NCBI RefSeq assembly: GCF_018860825.1
Contig: NZ_JAHKPZ010000015.1
Span: 459,090 to 523,089 of the forward strand
Direction: 5' to 3'
From: Lacinutrix sp. C3R15
Lineage (GTDB): Bacteria > Bacteroidota > Bacteroidia > Flavobacteriales > Flavobacteriaceae
DNA: 64,000 nt
The notes below the pieces were generated by a model, which searched no databases, was not told where the DNA came from, and worked only from the letters and a program-made list of their open reading frames with translations. Position numbers and translations under genes: made by a program. Shown here piece by piece: positions 39,934-49,015 of this stretch; position 1 is the first letter of the stretch; each line of letters starts with the position of its first letter.

Positions 39934-39961
39934 TTGTCTTACTTATAGAAAGCGAAAAAAT
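39934..39961 (+). promoter_or_regulatory. TTGTCTTAC motif upstream of the lipoprotein gene at 40005
   Basis: TTGTCTTACT (39934-39943), TATAGAAAGC (39944-39953) and GAAAAAAT closely repeat the fecR upstream site. It is a candidate promoter for the neighbouring ECF factor. A separate TAAATTTG box (39981-39988) lies nearer the ATG but has no TTG at the right distance. Confidence 0.4.
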
Positions 39962-40004
39962 CGTTTTAAAAAAATAAAGTTAAATTTGTAAACAATAAAA
40001 AATT

Positions 40005-41057
40005 ATGAAAAATTTAAAATTAATCACTTCTATCTTATTTATTACATTCTTTTCAATGGTATCTTGTCAAGACGAAATAGATAATGAAAGTGGCGAAAAC
40101 CCAAACACTAATACTGCAGATTCACAAACAGCAGATAACCTAATAAGAACCTCTATGTTTGATGGCTCTTTTGATGATTTTTTAGATGGAGTTTCATGTT
40201 CTTCTATTTTATTACCTGTTACAGCAACAGTAAACGGAACTACGTTAACCATTATTAACCAAACAGATTATGAGCAAGTTCTTAATATTTTAGGAGAATT
40301 TAATACAGATGATGATACAGTAGTACTTCAGTTTCCGTTAACCGTTAGTTTAAGCAATTATACAGAAGTTGTGGTAACAAATCAAGCAGAGTATGATGCT
40401 TTAGTAGATGCTTGTGAAGCTGCAGAAGCAGCAGGTGAAGCAGCAATATCTTGTTTAGATATAGAGTTTCCTATTACTATATTAACGTATAGTCTTACAT
40501 TAGAACAAACAGGTAGTATTGTATTAGAATCAGAACAACAACTATATGCTTATATGAATGATTTTAGTAATGATGAGTTATTTTCTATTAGTTACCCAAT
40601 AAATATAGATTTTACCAGTGGTACATCTACAACAATAACTAGTGATGCTTCTTTACAAGCAAGTATTAACGAGTGTGTAAATGATGAAGAAGTTATGGAA
40701 GATGCAGAAGAAGATGCTGATGCTTTAGAAGAAATTTTAGTAGATGGTGTTTTTCAAGTAGAATCTTTTATTAATGCAGGAATTAATTCTGCCAATGATT
40801 ATGCAGAGTTTACAATAGATTTTGCAAACGATCTATCTCTAGTTGCAGAAAACATTGTAAATACAACAGTAAGTGATGTTCAAGGTACTTATGAAGTAAC
40901 CTCGCAAATGGAAGTTTACTTAAGCCTTAATTTTACAGGTAATGCTACTTTTAGTTTATTAAATAATGAATGGGAAGTAGTAAGTTATAGTAATTCTAGT
41001 ATTGTATTACAAAGTACAACAAATGCAGCAATAACGTTAGTGCTTTCACAAGTATAA
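40005..41057 (+). CDS. Lipoprotein with four internal beta-type repeats
   Basis: The 350-residue product has a lipoprotein signal peptide with the lipid-attachment cysteine in FSMVSCQDE. I do not recognise a named family. Four degenerate repeats of 60-90 residues each begin with a hydrophobic-Pro strand pair (LLPVTATVN, QFPLTVSLS, EFPITILTY, SYPINIDFT) and end in a short helix with DYE or EYDA-like and Cys residues. A C-terminal domain (VDGVFQVESFINAG) ends in strand-rich sequence. Probably surface or periplasmic and binding-related. It leads a run with the metzincin and barrel genes. Confidence 0.8.
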   Translation: MKNLKLITSILFITFFSMVSCQDEIDNESGENPNTNTADSQTADNLIRTSMFDGSFDDFLDGVSCSSILLPVTATVNGTTLTIINQTDYEQVLNILGEFNTDDDTVVLQFPLTVSLSNYTEVVVTNQAEYDALVDACEAAEAAGEAAISCLDIEFPITILTYSLTLEQTGSIVLESEQQLYAYMNDFSNDELFSISYPINIDFTSGTSTTITSDASLQASINECVNDEEVMEDAEEDADALEEILVDGVFQVESFINAGINSANDYAEFTIDFANDLSLVAENIVNTTVSDVQGTYEVTSQMEVYLSLNFTGNATFSLLNNEWEVVSYSNSSIVLQSTTNAAITLVLSQV

Positions 41058-41090
41058 TAGTATTTTAATACATTAAAAACAATAATAATA

Positions 41091-41121
41091 AAACAGCTGT
41101 TAGATTTTCTAGCAGCTGTTT
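41091..41121 (+). terminator. Hairpin between two lipoprotein genes
   Basis: AAACAGCTGTTAGA (41091-41104) pairs with TCTAGCAGCTGTTT (41108-41121), one G-U pair. The following ATAATAAA is a poor U-tract, so it may only attenuate before the metzincin gene. Confidence 0.55.
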
Positions 41122-41137
41122 ATAATAAATACCTGAG

Positions 41138-41917
41138 ATGAAAAAGATAGTATTTGTAATCAGTTTTTTGGTAGCAATTGTAGCTTGTACAACAGATGAT
41201 GCTTCAATCAATTCATCTAATAATAATACCAATAATAACACAAGCGCAAACCAACAAACAACAGGAAGCTCTGCAAATGACTTATTATCTGATGCTACTT
41301 ATACTAGCATGTTAATTGAGTTAGTTTATGTTGAAGGTTTTGAACCAACACAAACAGCAATCAATAACTTTGTAGCTTTTTTAGAAGCAAGAACCTTTAA
41401 ACCAAATGGTATAACGGTTGAAACAAGAGCAATAGCTTCACCAGGAAATTCACCATACACAACTACAGAAATAAGAGCTATTGAAGATGCAAATAGAACA
41501 GCATATAATACAGAAAATCAAATAGCTGTTTGGGCATTTTTTGCAGATGGAGCCTCTGCAAACAATACAAGTAGTGGAGTAGTTTTAGGTACAGCATATA
41601 GAAATACCTCTTTTGTAATATACGAAGAAACTATTCATGGTTATAGTGATAGTGCTTTAGAACCTAATAGAAGTGTATTAGAAACTACAGTAATAACACA
41701 TGAGTTTGGACATGTTTTAGGCTTAACTAACTTAGGAACCGATTTACAATCTGATCATGAAGATGCAACACACCCAAAACATTGTAATGAAGAAGATTGC
41801 TTAATGTATTGGTCTGCAGAAACAGGTGACGGAATTGCCAATTTAATTTCTGGAGGATCTGCTCCACAATTAGACGCTCAATGCATTGCAGACCTGCAAG
41901 CTAATGGAGGTAAATAA
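41138..41917 (+). CDS. Lipoprotein zinc metallopeptidase (metzincin-like)
   Basis: The 259-residue lipoprotein (cysteine in AIVACTTDD) has an asparagine- and threonine-rich spacer, then a compact catalytic domain. HEFGHVLGL near residue 188 supplies the zinc histidines and general base, followed by an SDHED segment and CLMYW, which fits the Met-turn of metzincins. Bacteroidota proteins of this kind are annotated as membrane metalloproteases; substrates are unknown. It follows the repeat lipoprotein and precedes a beta-barrel gene by 19 nt, so the last two are likely co-transcribed. Confidence 0.85.
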   Translation: MKKIVFVISFLVAIVACTTDDASINSSNNNTNNNTSANQQTTGSSANDLLSDATYTSMLIELVYVEGFEPTQTAINNFVAFLEARTFKPNGITVETRAIASPGNSPYTTTEIRAIEDANRTAYNTENQIAVWAFFADGASANNTSSGVVLGTAYRNTSFVIYEETIHGYSDSALEPNRSVLETTVITHEFGHVLGLTNLGTDLQSDHEDATHPKHCNEEDCLMYWSAETGDGIANLISGGSAPQLDAQCIADLQANGGK

Positions 41918-41936
41918 TTAATAAAATTTTAAAGAA

Positions 41937-42530
41937 ATGAAAAAAGTATATGTAATAACTATAGCATTGTTATGTCTTTTTTTGACTAGTAATGCACAAG
42001 AAGAAAACACAAATGCATCTAACTTTGGTTTAAAAGGAGGATATAATTTAGCCGCAGTAAGTTTTGATGGAGAAGAAGAAACAGCACAAAGACATAGTTT
42101 TCATGTTGGTATATATGGCGAGTCTTTTATTTCTAAAGCGGTAGCACTTCAATTAGAACTACAATACTCTCAACAAGGTTATCAAGTCAAGAGTAATGGA
42201 GGAACTTTTACTCAAAAATTAGATTATATTAATGTACCATTACTATTTAAAATATATCCAGAAGACAGCTTTTATTTAGAGGTTGGGCCACAAGCAGGTT
42301 TGGCTATCTCACATAAAGAAACTTTTGATAGTAGTTTTAACTTATTTGACACTTCACAAGAATTTGAACCTAATAAATTAGATTGGGGAATTAATTTTGG
42401 AGGCGGATTTAAAACAAATAATGGCGTAAGTCTTGGTGTAAGATATCATTTAGGTTTAGGGGATATATATGAAGATCAAGGAAGTCCAAGAAATAGAGTT
42501 TGGCAATTTTCAATTGGGTTTGATTTATAG
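41937..42530 (+). CDS. PorT-like outer membrane beta-barrel protein
   Basis: The 197-residue protein has a signal peptide (ending TSNAQ) and alternating strands typical of an eight-stranded barrel: NFGLKGGYNLAAV, LQLELQYSQQGYQ, YINVPLLFKIYPED, YLEVGPQAGLAIS and a last strand WQFSIGFDL. The last-strand aromatic signature supports outer membrane insertion. No enzymatic residues are recognised. It ends about 50 nt before the ctlX-like gene, which has its own TAGTTTTG box. Confidence 0.88.
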   Translation: MKKVYVITIALLCLFLTSNAQEENTNASNFGLKGGYNLAAVSFDGEEETAQRHSFHVGIYGESFISKAVALQLELQYSQQGYQVKSNGGTFTQKLDYINVPLLFKIYPEDSFYLEVGPQAGLAISHKETFDSSFNLFDTSQEFEPNKLDWGINFGGGFKTNNGVSLGVRYHLGLGDIYEDQGSPRNRVWQFSIGFDL

Positions 42531-42581
42531 ATGAAAATTTCAATAATTTAGATTAGTTTTGCTTTGCTAAAAAAAGAGAAC

Positions 42582-43517
42582 ATGCAACAAACTACAAATA
42601 CTATTCTAATGATTCGTCCTATAAACTTTAGGAGGAATGAGCAAACTGCAGTAAACAATTATTACCAAAAAGAAGCAGATAATGTATTGCCTGAAACAGA
42701 AAATGTTAAAGCTCAAAAAGAGTTTGATGCTTTTGTAGAAAAATTAAGAGGTATAGGTGTTCATGTTGTAGTGGTTAGTGATACTGAAGAATTTGATACG
42801 CCAGATTCTATTTTTCCTAACAATTGGATTTCATTTCATGAAAACGGAACCGTAGGTATTTACCCAATGTTTGCCGAAAATAGAAGAAATGAAAGACGCG
42901 AAGATGTTTTAGAAATTCTTGAAAAAGAAGGTTTTGTAATTGATAATATTGTAGACTATACTAGTGCCGAAGAAGAAGGTGTTTTTCTTGAAGGAACAGG
43001 AAGCTTAATTCTTGATAGACAAAATAGTATAGCATATTGTGCTTTATCTGCTCGAGCAGACGAAGGTTTGTTTATAGAGTTTTGTGAAGATTTTGAGTAT
43101 ACTCCAGTAGTTTTTACAGCTAATCAAACAGTAGAAGGAGAACGTCTAGCTATTTATCATACCAATGTTATGATGTGTCTTGCAGAAACTTTTGCTGTAA
43201 TTTGTTTAGATAGTATAGATGATAAAAAAGAACGTAAAAACGTTGTAAAACATTTACAAGAAAGTGGTAAAGAAGTTATAAGAATAACCGAAGACCAGGT
43301 TACTAATTTTGCAGGTAATATGTTACAAGTAAAAGGTAAAGATGAAAAGCGTTTTTTAATTATGAGTGAAGCTGCTCATACAAGTTTAACTCCGTCGCAA
43401 ATTAAACTTATTGAAAAGCATTGCCAAATTATTAGTAGTAGTTTAAATACTATAGAATCTTGTGGTGGTGGTAGTGCACGTTGTATGATGGCAGAGGTGT
43501 TTTTACCAAAAAACTAA
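42582..43517 (+). CDS. ctlX: Citrulline utilisation hydrolase CtlX-like protein
   Basis: From the ATG at 42582 (311 residues; a TTG-initiated reading 6 codons upstream is less likely) the sequence has ILMIRPINFRRNEQTAVNNYYQ at the start, the hallmark of CtlX proteins in the arginine deiminase superfamily. Catalytic-type residues are in PDSIFPNNW (74-82), EGTGS (137-141), HTNVMMC (His193) and SARCMMAE (Cys301). The expected reaction is hydrolysis of citrulline to ornithine, ammonia and CO2. TAGTTTTG at 42554-42561 may be its -7 box. It overlaps the end of the convergent kinase gene by 4 nt. Confidence 0.82.
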   Translation: MQQTTNTILMIRPINFRRNEQTAVNNYYQKEADNVLPETENVKAQKEFDAFVEKLRGIGVHVVVVSDTEEFDTPDSIFPNNWISFHENGTVGIYPMFAENRRNERREDVLEILEKEGFVIDNIVDYTSAEEEGVFLEGTGSLILDRQNSIAYCALSARADEGLFIEFCEDFEYTPVVFTANQTVEGERLAIYHTNVMMCLAETFAVICLDSIDDKKERKNVVKHLQESGKEVIRITEDQVTNFAGNMLQVKGKDEKRFLIMSEAAHTSLTPSQIKLIEKHCQIISSSLNTIESCGGGSARCMMAEVFLPKN

Positions 43518-45598
43518 AAACCTCCAGCAGGATTTGTTTTTGGTAGTTCTACATAAAAGGTACTACCAATATTTTCTGTGCTTTCTACCCAAATTCTACC
43601 TTGATTAAGCTCTACCAATTCTTTACAAATTGTTAAACCTAATCCTGTGCCTTTTTCATTTTTAGTACCAATTGTGGTAAAAGAGTTGTTTTTAAATAAT
43701 TGATCTTGGTTTTCTTTAGATATACCAACACCAGTATCTCCAATACTAATTAAAGATTTACCATTACTAATATGGTTTTCAATAGTTATAATATCTCCAT
43801 ATGTGCAAAACTTAACAGCATTAGTAAGTAGATTTTGTATAATAATTTCAACCATACTTCTGTCTGCATAAACAAAATCGCGTAAAGAATTATCTTCTAC
43901 CTTAATGCCTTTTTTTTCGGTCTTTTGTTCAATAAGTTTTATTTTATCTTCAAATACTTCTTGTACATCAAACAAACTAGGTTTAGACTCTAAAGATTGC
44001 ATTTGTGATTTAGACCAATTCAATAAATTAAATAAAAGTAAAGATGCATTGTTAGCATTATCACTTAATTCTGGTATTAAATGGTTAAACTCTTCTTGGC
44101 TTAATGATCCATCTTTTAATAAATCAATAAATCCTTTAATAGAGGTAATTGAGTCTTTTAAATCATGAGATACTATAGAAAAGAGCTTGTCTTTTACGGT
44201 GTTTATATCTTCTAAGTTTCTAGACTGGTCTAAAATAGCTTCGTTTTGTAAATTAATTTGCTTGTTTTTAGCTTCTAGCTCTTTAGTGTATTTAATTCTG
44301 TTATTTCGTCTTAAATAAATTAATATTAAAAAAGTACTTACCATTGCTAAAGCAGCAAGCAAGGCATAAAAAACAAACTTTAGCCGTTCTATTTCTACTT
44401 GATTTGCTTTCTTTTCTTCTTCATGCTGACTAATTAATGCTTGATTTGCTTCTTGTAAATTAACATCTAAATCAACAGGAGTAATAGTATTATTTATAGG
44501 TGCTTGAGTTATTTTTTTTGAAGCAGCTTCTTGTTGTTTTTCAACTTCGCTTTTAAGTTCGTAGTGTCTTTTTTGCCAAATATAGGCAAGCTTATAATTG
44601 CTTTCTAAAGAATCTAATTGTGCTCTTAAGCCGTAATTTTTTATTAACTCAGTATTGTCTTTTAAATTTCTAGCAATAGTTGTTGCTTCATACAATAATC
44701 TTTCTGCTACAATTGGTTTCTTTTCTTTTAGGTATAGTTCTCCTGCAGTATTTAAACCTTGTAAAATACCTTTGTCATAATTAAGCTTTCTGCTTAGTCT
44801 TAAACCTTTAGTAACATATTCTTTGGCTTGGTTTAAATTGTTTAAAGCCAAGTAAGCACTTCCTGTTTTTGTTAAAACATCACCTTTTAATATAGAGTCT
44901 GTGCTATCTATACTAGTTAGTACATTATTAAAATAATAAATGGCTTTTTGGTAGTCTTTTTTGATATAAAATAAATCTCCTAAATTTTTATTGGTTTCAA
45001 TAATAGCTGCTTCTCTATCTAGACTTTCAGAACAGTTAAGTGTTTTTTTATAAAAAGTAATTGCTTGGTCATAAGCTTCCATATTATGGTAAGCTTCTGC
45101 TAGATTTTTGTAAGCATCACAAAGGTCATTTTTTAAATTACGTTTTTCAAGGGCTTCTATTGCAGAAAGAGAAAATTGTAAGCCTTTATCATAATTACCT
45201 CTAGCAATTTCAATTAAACCAATACAATTGTTAATTTTTGCTACACCTAAAGTGTCTCCTAGCTCAATATAAAGTTCTTTAGATCTTGTGTAGTTATCAA
45301 TAGCATTTATATAATCTTCTTTTTTTGCAAAAATAAGTGCTTTGTAATAAGTTATTTCAGCAATACCAGCATTGTAACTTAAGCTATTAGATAGTTTTTC
45401 ACTCTCTCTAATAAATTGTAGCGCTTTATTAAATTCTTTGTTGTGGTATAATAATTTAATTATCTGTATAGAGGTATTAACCTTTGAAGTATCAGGTTTC
45501 TGAAATGCTAGTTGAATAGTAAGACTGTCAAGGTCTTCGGTTTGTGAAAAACCAAAAAAGACAGTAAGACCAAAAATAAGAGTAATCAGTTTCCTCAT
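43514..45598 (-). CDS. TPR-containing membrane sensor histidine kinase
   Basis: The 694-residue protein has a signal sequence, about seven tetratricopeptide repeats in the periplasm (residues 60-340), a membrane helix (FVFYALLAALAMVSTFLILIYL, near 415), a coiled coil and a cytoplasmic kinase core: H-box FSIVSHDLKD (His near 477), N-box IIQNLLTNAVKF, G1 DTGVGIS and G2 GTGLGLTICKEL. All are intact. No receiver or regulator gene is adjacent, so it is an orphan kinase. A perfect TTACATATGTAA palindrome lies 10 nt upstream of its start. Confidence 0.93.
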   Translation of the reverse strand: MRKLITLIFGLTVFFGFSQTEDLDSLTIQLAFQKPDTSKVNTSIQIIKLLYHNKEFNKALQFIRESEKLSNSLSYNAGIAEITYYKALIFAKKEDYINAIDNYTRSKELYIELGDTLGVAKINNCIGLIEIARGNYDKGLQFSLSAIEALEKRNLKNDLCDAYKNLAEAYHNMEAYDQAITFYKKTLNCSESLDREAAIIETNKNLGDLFYIKKDYQKAIYYFNNVLTSIDSTDSILKGDVLTKTGSAYLALNNLNQAKEYVTKGLRLSRKLNYDKGILQGLNTAGELYLKEKKPIVAERLLYEATTIARNLKDNTELIKNYGLRAQLDSLESNYKLAYIWQKRHYELKSEVEKQQEAASKKITQAPINNTITPVDLDVNLQEANQALISQHEEEKKANQVEIERLKFVFYALLAALAMVSTFLILIYLRRNNRIKYTKELEAKNKQINLQNEAILDQSRNLEDINTVKDKLFSIVSHDLKDSITSIKGFIDLLKDGSLSQEEFNHLIPELSDNANNASLLLFNLLNWSKSQMQSLESKPSLFDVQEVFEDKIKLIEQKTEKKGIKVEDNSLRDFVYADRSMVEIIIQNLLTNAVKFCTYGDIITIENHISNGKSLISIGDTGVGISKENQDQLFKNNSFTTIGTKNEKGTGLGLTICKELVELNQGRIWVESTENIGSTFYVELPKTNPAGGF

Positions 45599-45607
45599 TT
45601 AATACAT

Positions 45608-45619
45608 TTACATATGTAA
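45608..45619. promoter_or_regulatory. Perfect palindrome next to the histidine kinase start
   Basis: TTACATATGTAA is a 12-nt perfect palindrome centred 16 nt upstream of the kinase start codon, a position suited to a repressor operator. No second copy was seen. Confidence 0.3.
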
Positions 45620-45938
45620 GGTATCAACTAAGAGTCTTTTTTTGAGGGAATTAAAAACGCTTTGTTAAATTATAGTTATAAAATAAGAATCATTCTATTT
45701 TAAAAGTAGAATAAAACCGTTAATACACAAAACTGATTAAAACATATTTAATAAACTAATTAAAGCGATTTAATGCAAAAAAAATAGATAAAGTGAAAAT
45801 ATTTGTAATTAGAGTAATAATTAGATAGTTAGAACCTTAAAAATAAGTAAGAAATGTGTTTTCTTTTTATAAATAAAAGGAAAAGGTATCGCTCTTTTAG
45901 TTTCTATTTTTTAGCAAATATTTTCGGCAATAAAATAC

Positions 45939-45946
45939 TATCTTTG
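45939..45946 (+). promoter_or_regulatory. -7 box of the argS promoter
   Basis: TATCTTTG fits TAnnTTTG. A transcript starting near 45953 would leave about 16 nt before the ATG at 45969, which is why that start is preferred over the ATG at 45957. No TTG is found at the usual spacing. Confidence 0.6.
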
Positions 45947-45968
45947 TTGCTTTAAAATGAAAAGAAAA

Positions 45969-47753
45969 ATGAGTCTTCAAAGTACTTTATCAAATACCAT
46001 AAAACAAGCAGTTACCTCTATTTATAATGTAACCTTAGAAACTATAGAATTTCAAGCTACCAGAAAAGAATTTGCTGGTGATATAACCGTTGTTGTTTTT
46101 CCTATGTTACGAGTTATTAAAGGAAATCCAATGCAAATAGGAGAAGCTATTGGTAATTACTTGGTAGAACATGTAGAAGATGTAACAGCTTTTAATGTAG
46201 TAAAGGGCTTTTTAAATATAGAAATTAGTGATAGCTATTATGTAGATTTTTTTAATAGTATTAAAACCAATGCTACATACGGTTTTGTAGCACCAGCAGC
46301 TAATGAAAAAGCTGTAATGGTAGAGTATTCTTCACCTAATACCAATAAGCCTTTGCATTTAGGACATGTGCGTAATAATTTATTGGGTTATAGTGTTGCA
46401 GAAATTATTAAAGCTTCTGGTAAAAAAGTGTACAAAACACAAATTATTAATGATAGAGGAATACATATTTGTAAAAGTATGTTGGCCTGGAAACGATTTG
46501 GTAATAATGAAACACCAGAATCTACAGGCTTAAAAGGAGATAAGTTGGTTGGTAATTACTATGTGAAGTTTGACCAAGAATATAAAAAAGAAATACAAGA
46601 TTTAATTGCTAAAGGGCAAACCGAAGAAGAAGCTAAAAAGAATGCACCAATCTTAGTGGAAGCACAAGAAATGTTGCGTAAATGGGAAGCAGGAGATGAT
46701 CAGGTTGTTGCACTATGGACCAAAATGAACAATTGGGTTTATGATGGTTTTAATATTACCTATAAAAATTTAGGTGTAGATTTTGATACGCTTTATTATG
46801 AAAGCCAAACCTATTTATTAGGAAAAGAATTTGTTGCCGAAGGATTAAAAACAGGCGTTTTTTATACCAAAGAAGATGGTTCTGTTTGGTGTGATTTAAC
46901 CGAAGATGGTTTAGATGAAAAAATTGTTTTACGTAGTGATGGTACTGCTGTTTACATGACACAAGATATTGGTACAGCAATACAACGTGTAAAAGATTTT
47001 CCAGATGTTGGTGGTATGGTGTATACTGTAGGTAATGAACAAGATTATCACTTTCAGGTATTGTTTTTAATTCTTAAAAAACTTGGGTTTGATTGGGCAA
47101 AAAATCTATTTCATTTAAGTTACGGAATGGTAGATTTACCTTCTGGTAAAATGAAAAGTAGAGAAGGTACTGTTGTAGATGCAGATGATTTAATTGTGGA
47201 AATGGCAACTACTGCAGGAGAAATTTCACAAGAACTAGGTAAACTAGAAAACTACTCAGATACCGAAAAACAAGAACTATACAAAACCATAGGTCTTGGT
47301 GCTTTAAAATATTTTATATTAAAAGTAGACCCTAAAAAACGTATTTTATTTGACCCTAAAAGTTCTATAGATTTTCAAGGTAATACAGGTCCTTTTATAC
47401 AATATACCTATGCCAGAATACAATCTATTTTACGTAAAGCAGAAGTAGATACTACTGTTTCTTTAAGCGTAGAACAAGTTACTTTACATGAAAAAGAAAA
47501 AGAATTAGTAAAACAATTACAGTTTTTTCCAGAAGTTATACAAAGCGCTGCAGATAACCATAGTCCTGCTTTAATAGCCAACTATACCTATGATCTGGTA
47601 AAAGAGTTTAATTCTTTTTACCAGAATGTTTCTATTCTTGGCGCAGATACAGATAATGAAAAAGTGTTTAGAGTACAATTAGCGCAAGTAGTTGCTAATA
47701 CTATTAAAAATGCTTTTGGCTTATTAGGAGTTCAGGTGCCAGAAAGAATGTAA
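45969..47753 (+). CDS. argS: Arginyl-tRNA synthetase
   Basis: ArgRS charges tRNA-Arg with arginine. The 594-residue protein (MSLQSTLSNTIKQ start) has the N-terminal tRNA-binding domain, the class I HIGH motif as HLGH in NTNKPLHLGHVRNN, and a KMSKS-like SGKMKSREGTVVDADD segment. The anticodon-binding helical domain follows, ending LLGVQVPERM, the usual C-terminus. Its bidirectional terminator is shared with the convergent NA37 gene. Confidence 0.98.
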   Translation: MSLQSTLSNTIKQAVTSIYNVTLETIEFQATRKEFAGDITVVVFPMLRVIKGNPMQIGEAIGNYLVEHVEDVTAFNVVKGFLNIEISDSYYVDFFNSIKTNATYGFVAPAANEKAVMVEYSSPNTNKPLHLGHVRNNLLGYSVAEIIKASGKKVYKTQIINDRGIHICKSMLAWKRFGNNETPESTGLKGDKLVGNYYVKFDQEYKKEIQDLIAKGQTEEEAKKNAPILVEAQEMLRKWEAGDDQVVALWTKMNNWVYDGFNITYKNLGVDFDTLYYESQTYLLGKEFVAEGLKTGVFYTKEDGSVWCDLTEDGLDEKIVLRSDGTAVYMTQDIGTAIQRVKDFPDVGGMVYTVGNEQDYHFQVLFLILKKLGFDWAKNLFHLSYGMVDLPSGKMKSREGTVVDADDLIVEMATTAGEISQELGKLENYSDTEKQELYKTIGLGALKYFILKVDPKKRILFDPKSSIDFQGNTGPFIQYTYARIQSILRKAEVDTTVSLSVEQVTLHEKEKELVKQLQFFPEVIQSAADNHSPALIANYTYDLVKEFNSFYQNVSILGADTDNEKVFRVQLAQVVANTIKNAFGLLGVQVPERM

Positions 47754-47789
47754 AATTCTTGCTAATACAAGAAAGTGAATAATACATTT

Positions 47790-47835
47790 AAAACCATTGT
47801 AAAACCTTATTTTTATAGCGTTTTACAATGGTTTT
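47790..47835. terminator. Bidirectional terminator between argS and the NA37 gene
   Basis: AAAACCATTGTAAAAC (47790-47805) pairs with GTTTTACAATGGTTTT (47820-47835), 16 pairs over a 14-nt loop, with T and A runs on both sides. Confidence 0.85.
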
Positions 47836-47854
47836 TTTAATATGAGTTTTTTTG

Positions 47855-48904
47855 TTAGCCTTCGGCATTAAAGAAAACTTTGTAGTAATACATTTTCTTA
47901 TCTTCATCAAAACCACGCTCTAAATATTCTTGAGCAGCATCAGGAGCATCAATATCTAGTTTAATCTGTATATTAGTATCTAGTTTAATATCTGTTTTAA
48001 TTTTCTTTTTGTCTTTTTTTACTACAGCTTCAGCTAGATCAAATTGGTTACGTAGCAGTACGTTCTGTTCGCTTTCATATTCCTTTTTAAAATCTTCAAA
48101 CAGTTGTATGTGCTTTTCTTCGGTAAAAACTTCTTCTTTAAAATTTTCAACGTTTATAATTTCATTTTCTTTAAAGTAGTCAATAGTTTTTGCTAGAAAA
48201 ATGTTTCGTTCTTGTTCGCCATAGCTGGTTTTTAATATTTCGCTAGAAAACTCACTACACATATCTAGGTAGTTATGTGTATGGTTATTCATGTCATCTG
48301 CGTATTTAATATTCAAGAATTTATCTAACCAATATTGTGCATCATAACTATTGTTATCTACACTTAAAATGATATTGCCTTCCATGTCTGTTTGGTTTAA
48401 AATTAAACAGCCTTTATCTACTTTTTTAGAAGAAATACCTTGTTGTACCAAAACATCATAACTATTGTTTTCTAAATAGGTTTGAAAGAAACTGGTTTTA
48501 TTTTCAATTTTAAAAATACCAATAGCATTAGTAACCATTTCTTTGTGTTCTATGCCTTCAAAAAGAGCAACTAAAACATCTCCTGTTTTTATTTGTGCAG
48601 AATCACTTTGCTCATATAAATGCTTTACTATGTTTTTTGAAGTTTCAACAAAGGCATCGTCATCGGTAAAAATAGTTTTGGCGTAAGCATTAATTTCATT
48701 AAGTTCTACATTAGAATGGTGATTAAAACGATAACTCTGCACCACAGAACCAAAAGGTCTTAATAAAAAAGGCAGCATAAGCTCATAACTTTCTTCATCA
48801 AAATGTACTTCTTTGTCTGAAAATGCATTTTTTGTATCGTTATGTTTATTACCAACTTTATGAATAATAAATTTTGAAATGGTTGCGTTTTTACGTGTAA
48901 TCAT
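47855..48904 (-). CDS. Nucleoid-associated protein of the NA37 (NdpA/YejK) family
   Basis: From MITRKNATISKFIIHKVGNK (349 residues; the open frame extends 20 codons further up but without homology) the sequence matches the NA37 family: DTKNAFSDKEVHFDEESYELMLPFLLRPFG in the N-terminal third and KVDKGCLILNQTDMEGNIILSVDNNSYDAQYWLDKFL in the middle. Family members bind the nucleoid; their exact role is unclear. Highly charged C-terminal third, no membrane segment. Single gene, convergent with argS. Confidence 0.88.
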   Translation of the reverse strand: MITRKNATISKFIIHKVGNKHNDTKNAFSDKEVHFDEESYELMLPFLLRPFGSVVQSYRFNHHSNVELNEINAYAKTIFTDDDAFVETSKNIVKHLYEQSDSAQIKTGDVLVALFEGIEHKEMVTNAIGIFKIENKTSFFQTYLENNSYDVLVQQGISSKKVDKGCLILNQTDMEGNIILSVDNNSYDAQYWLDKFLNIKYADDMNNHTHNYLDMCSEFSSEILKTSYGEQERNIFLAKTIDYFKENEIINVENFKEEVFTEEKHIQLFEDFKKEYESEQNVLLRNQFDLAEAVVKKDKKKIKTDIKLDTNIQIKLDIDAPDAAQEYLERGFDEDKKMYYYKVFFNAEG

Positions 48905-48966
48905 CTTGAAATTGAAGTTTGTTTTTAGAAGTACAATACTAGTCATTTCAATAGAAAAAGACATAA

Positions 48967-48996
48967 AAAAACCGAAGCATTTTAACTTCGGTTTTT
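48967..48996 (-). terminator. Terminator of the collagen-like lipoprotein gene
   Basis: AAAAACCGAAG (48967-48977) pairs with CTTCGGTTTTT (48986-48996), 20 nt after the stop codon; on the minus strand the U-run is strong. Confidence 0.88.
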
Positions 48997-49015
48997 AATG
49001 AATGGATAATAAAGA

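Larger units (their letters stand above)
45599..45956. other. 358-nt divergent intergenic region between kinase and argS
   Basis: Apart from the palindrome TTACATATGTAA (45608-45619) beside the kinase start and the TATCTTTG box (45939-45946) before argS, I see only AT-rich sequence. No gene, tRNA or strong hairpin is apparent. Confidence 0.6.

Noticed and set aside
45469..45482. Extra copy of the ECF motif (ATTAACCTTTG) in the histidine kinase gene
   Set aside because: It lies inside coding sequence, lacks the leading TG and has no TATTAAA-like element at the right spacing; a chance match in AT-rich DNA.
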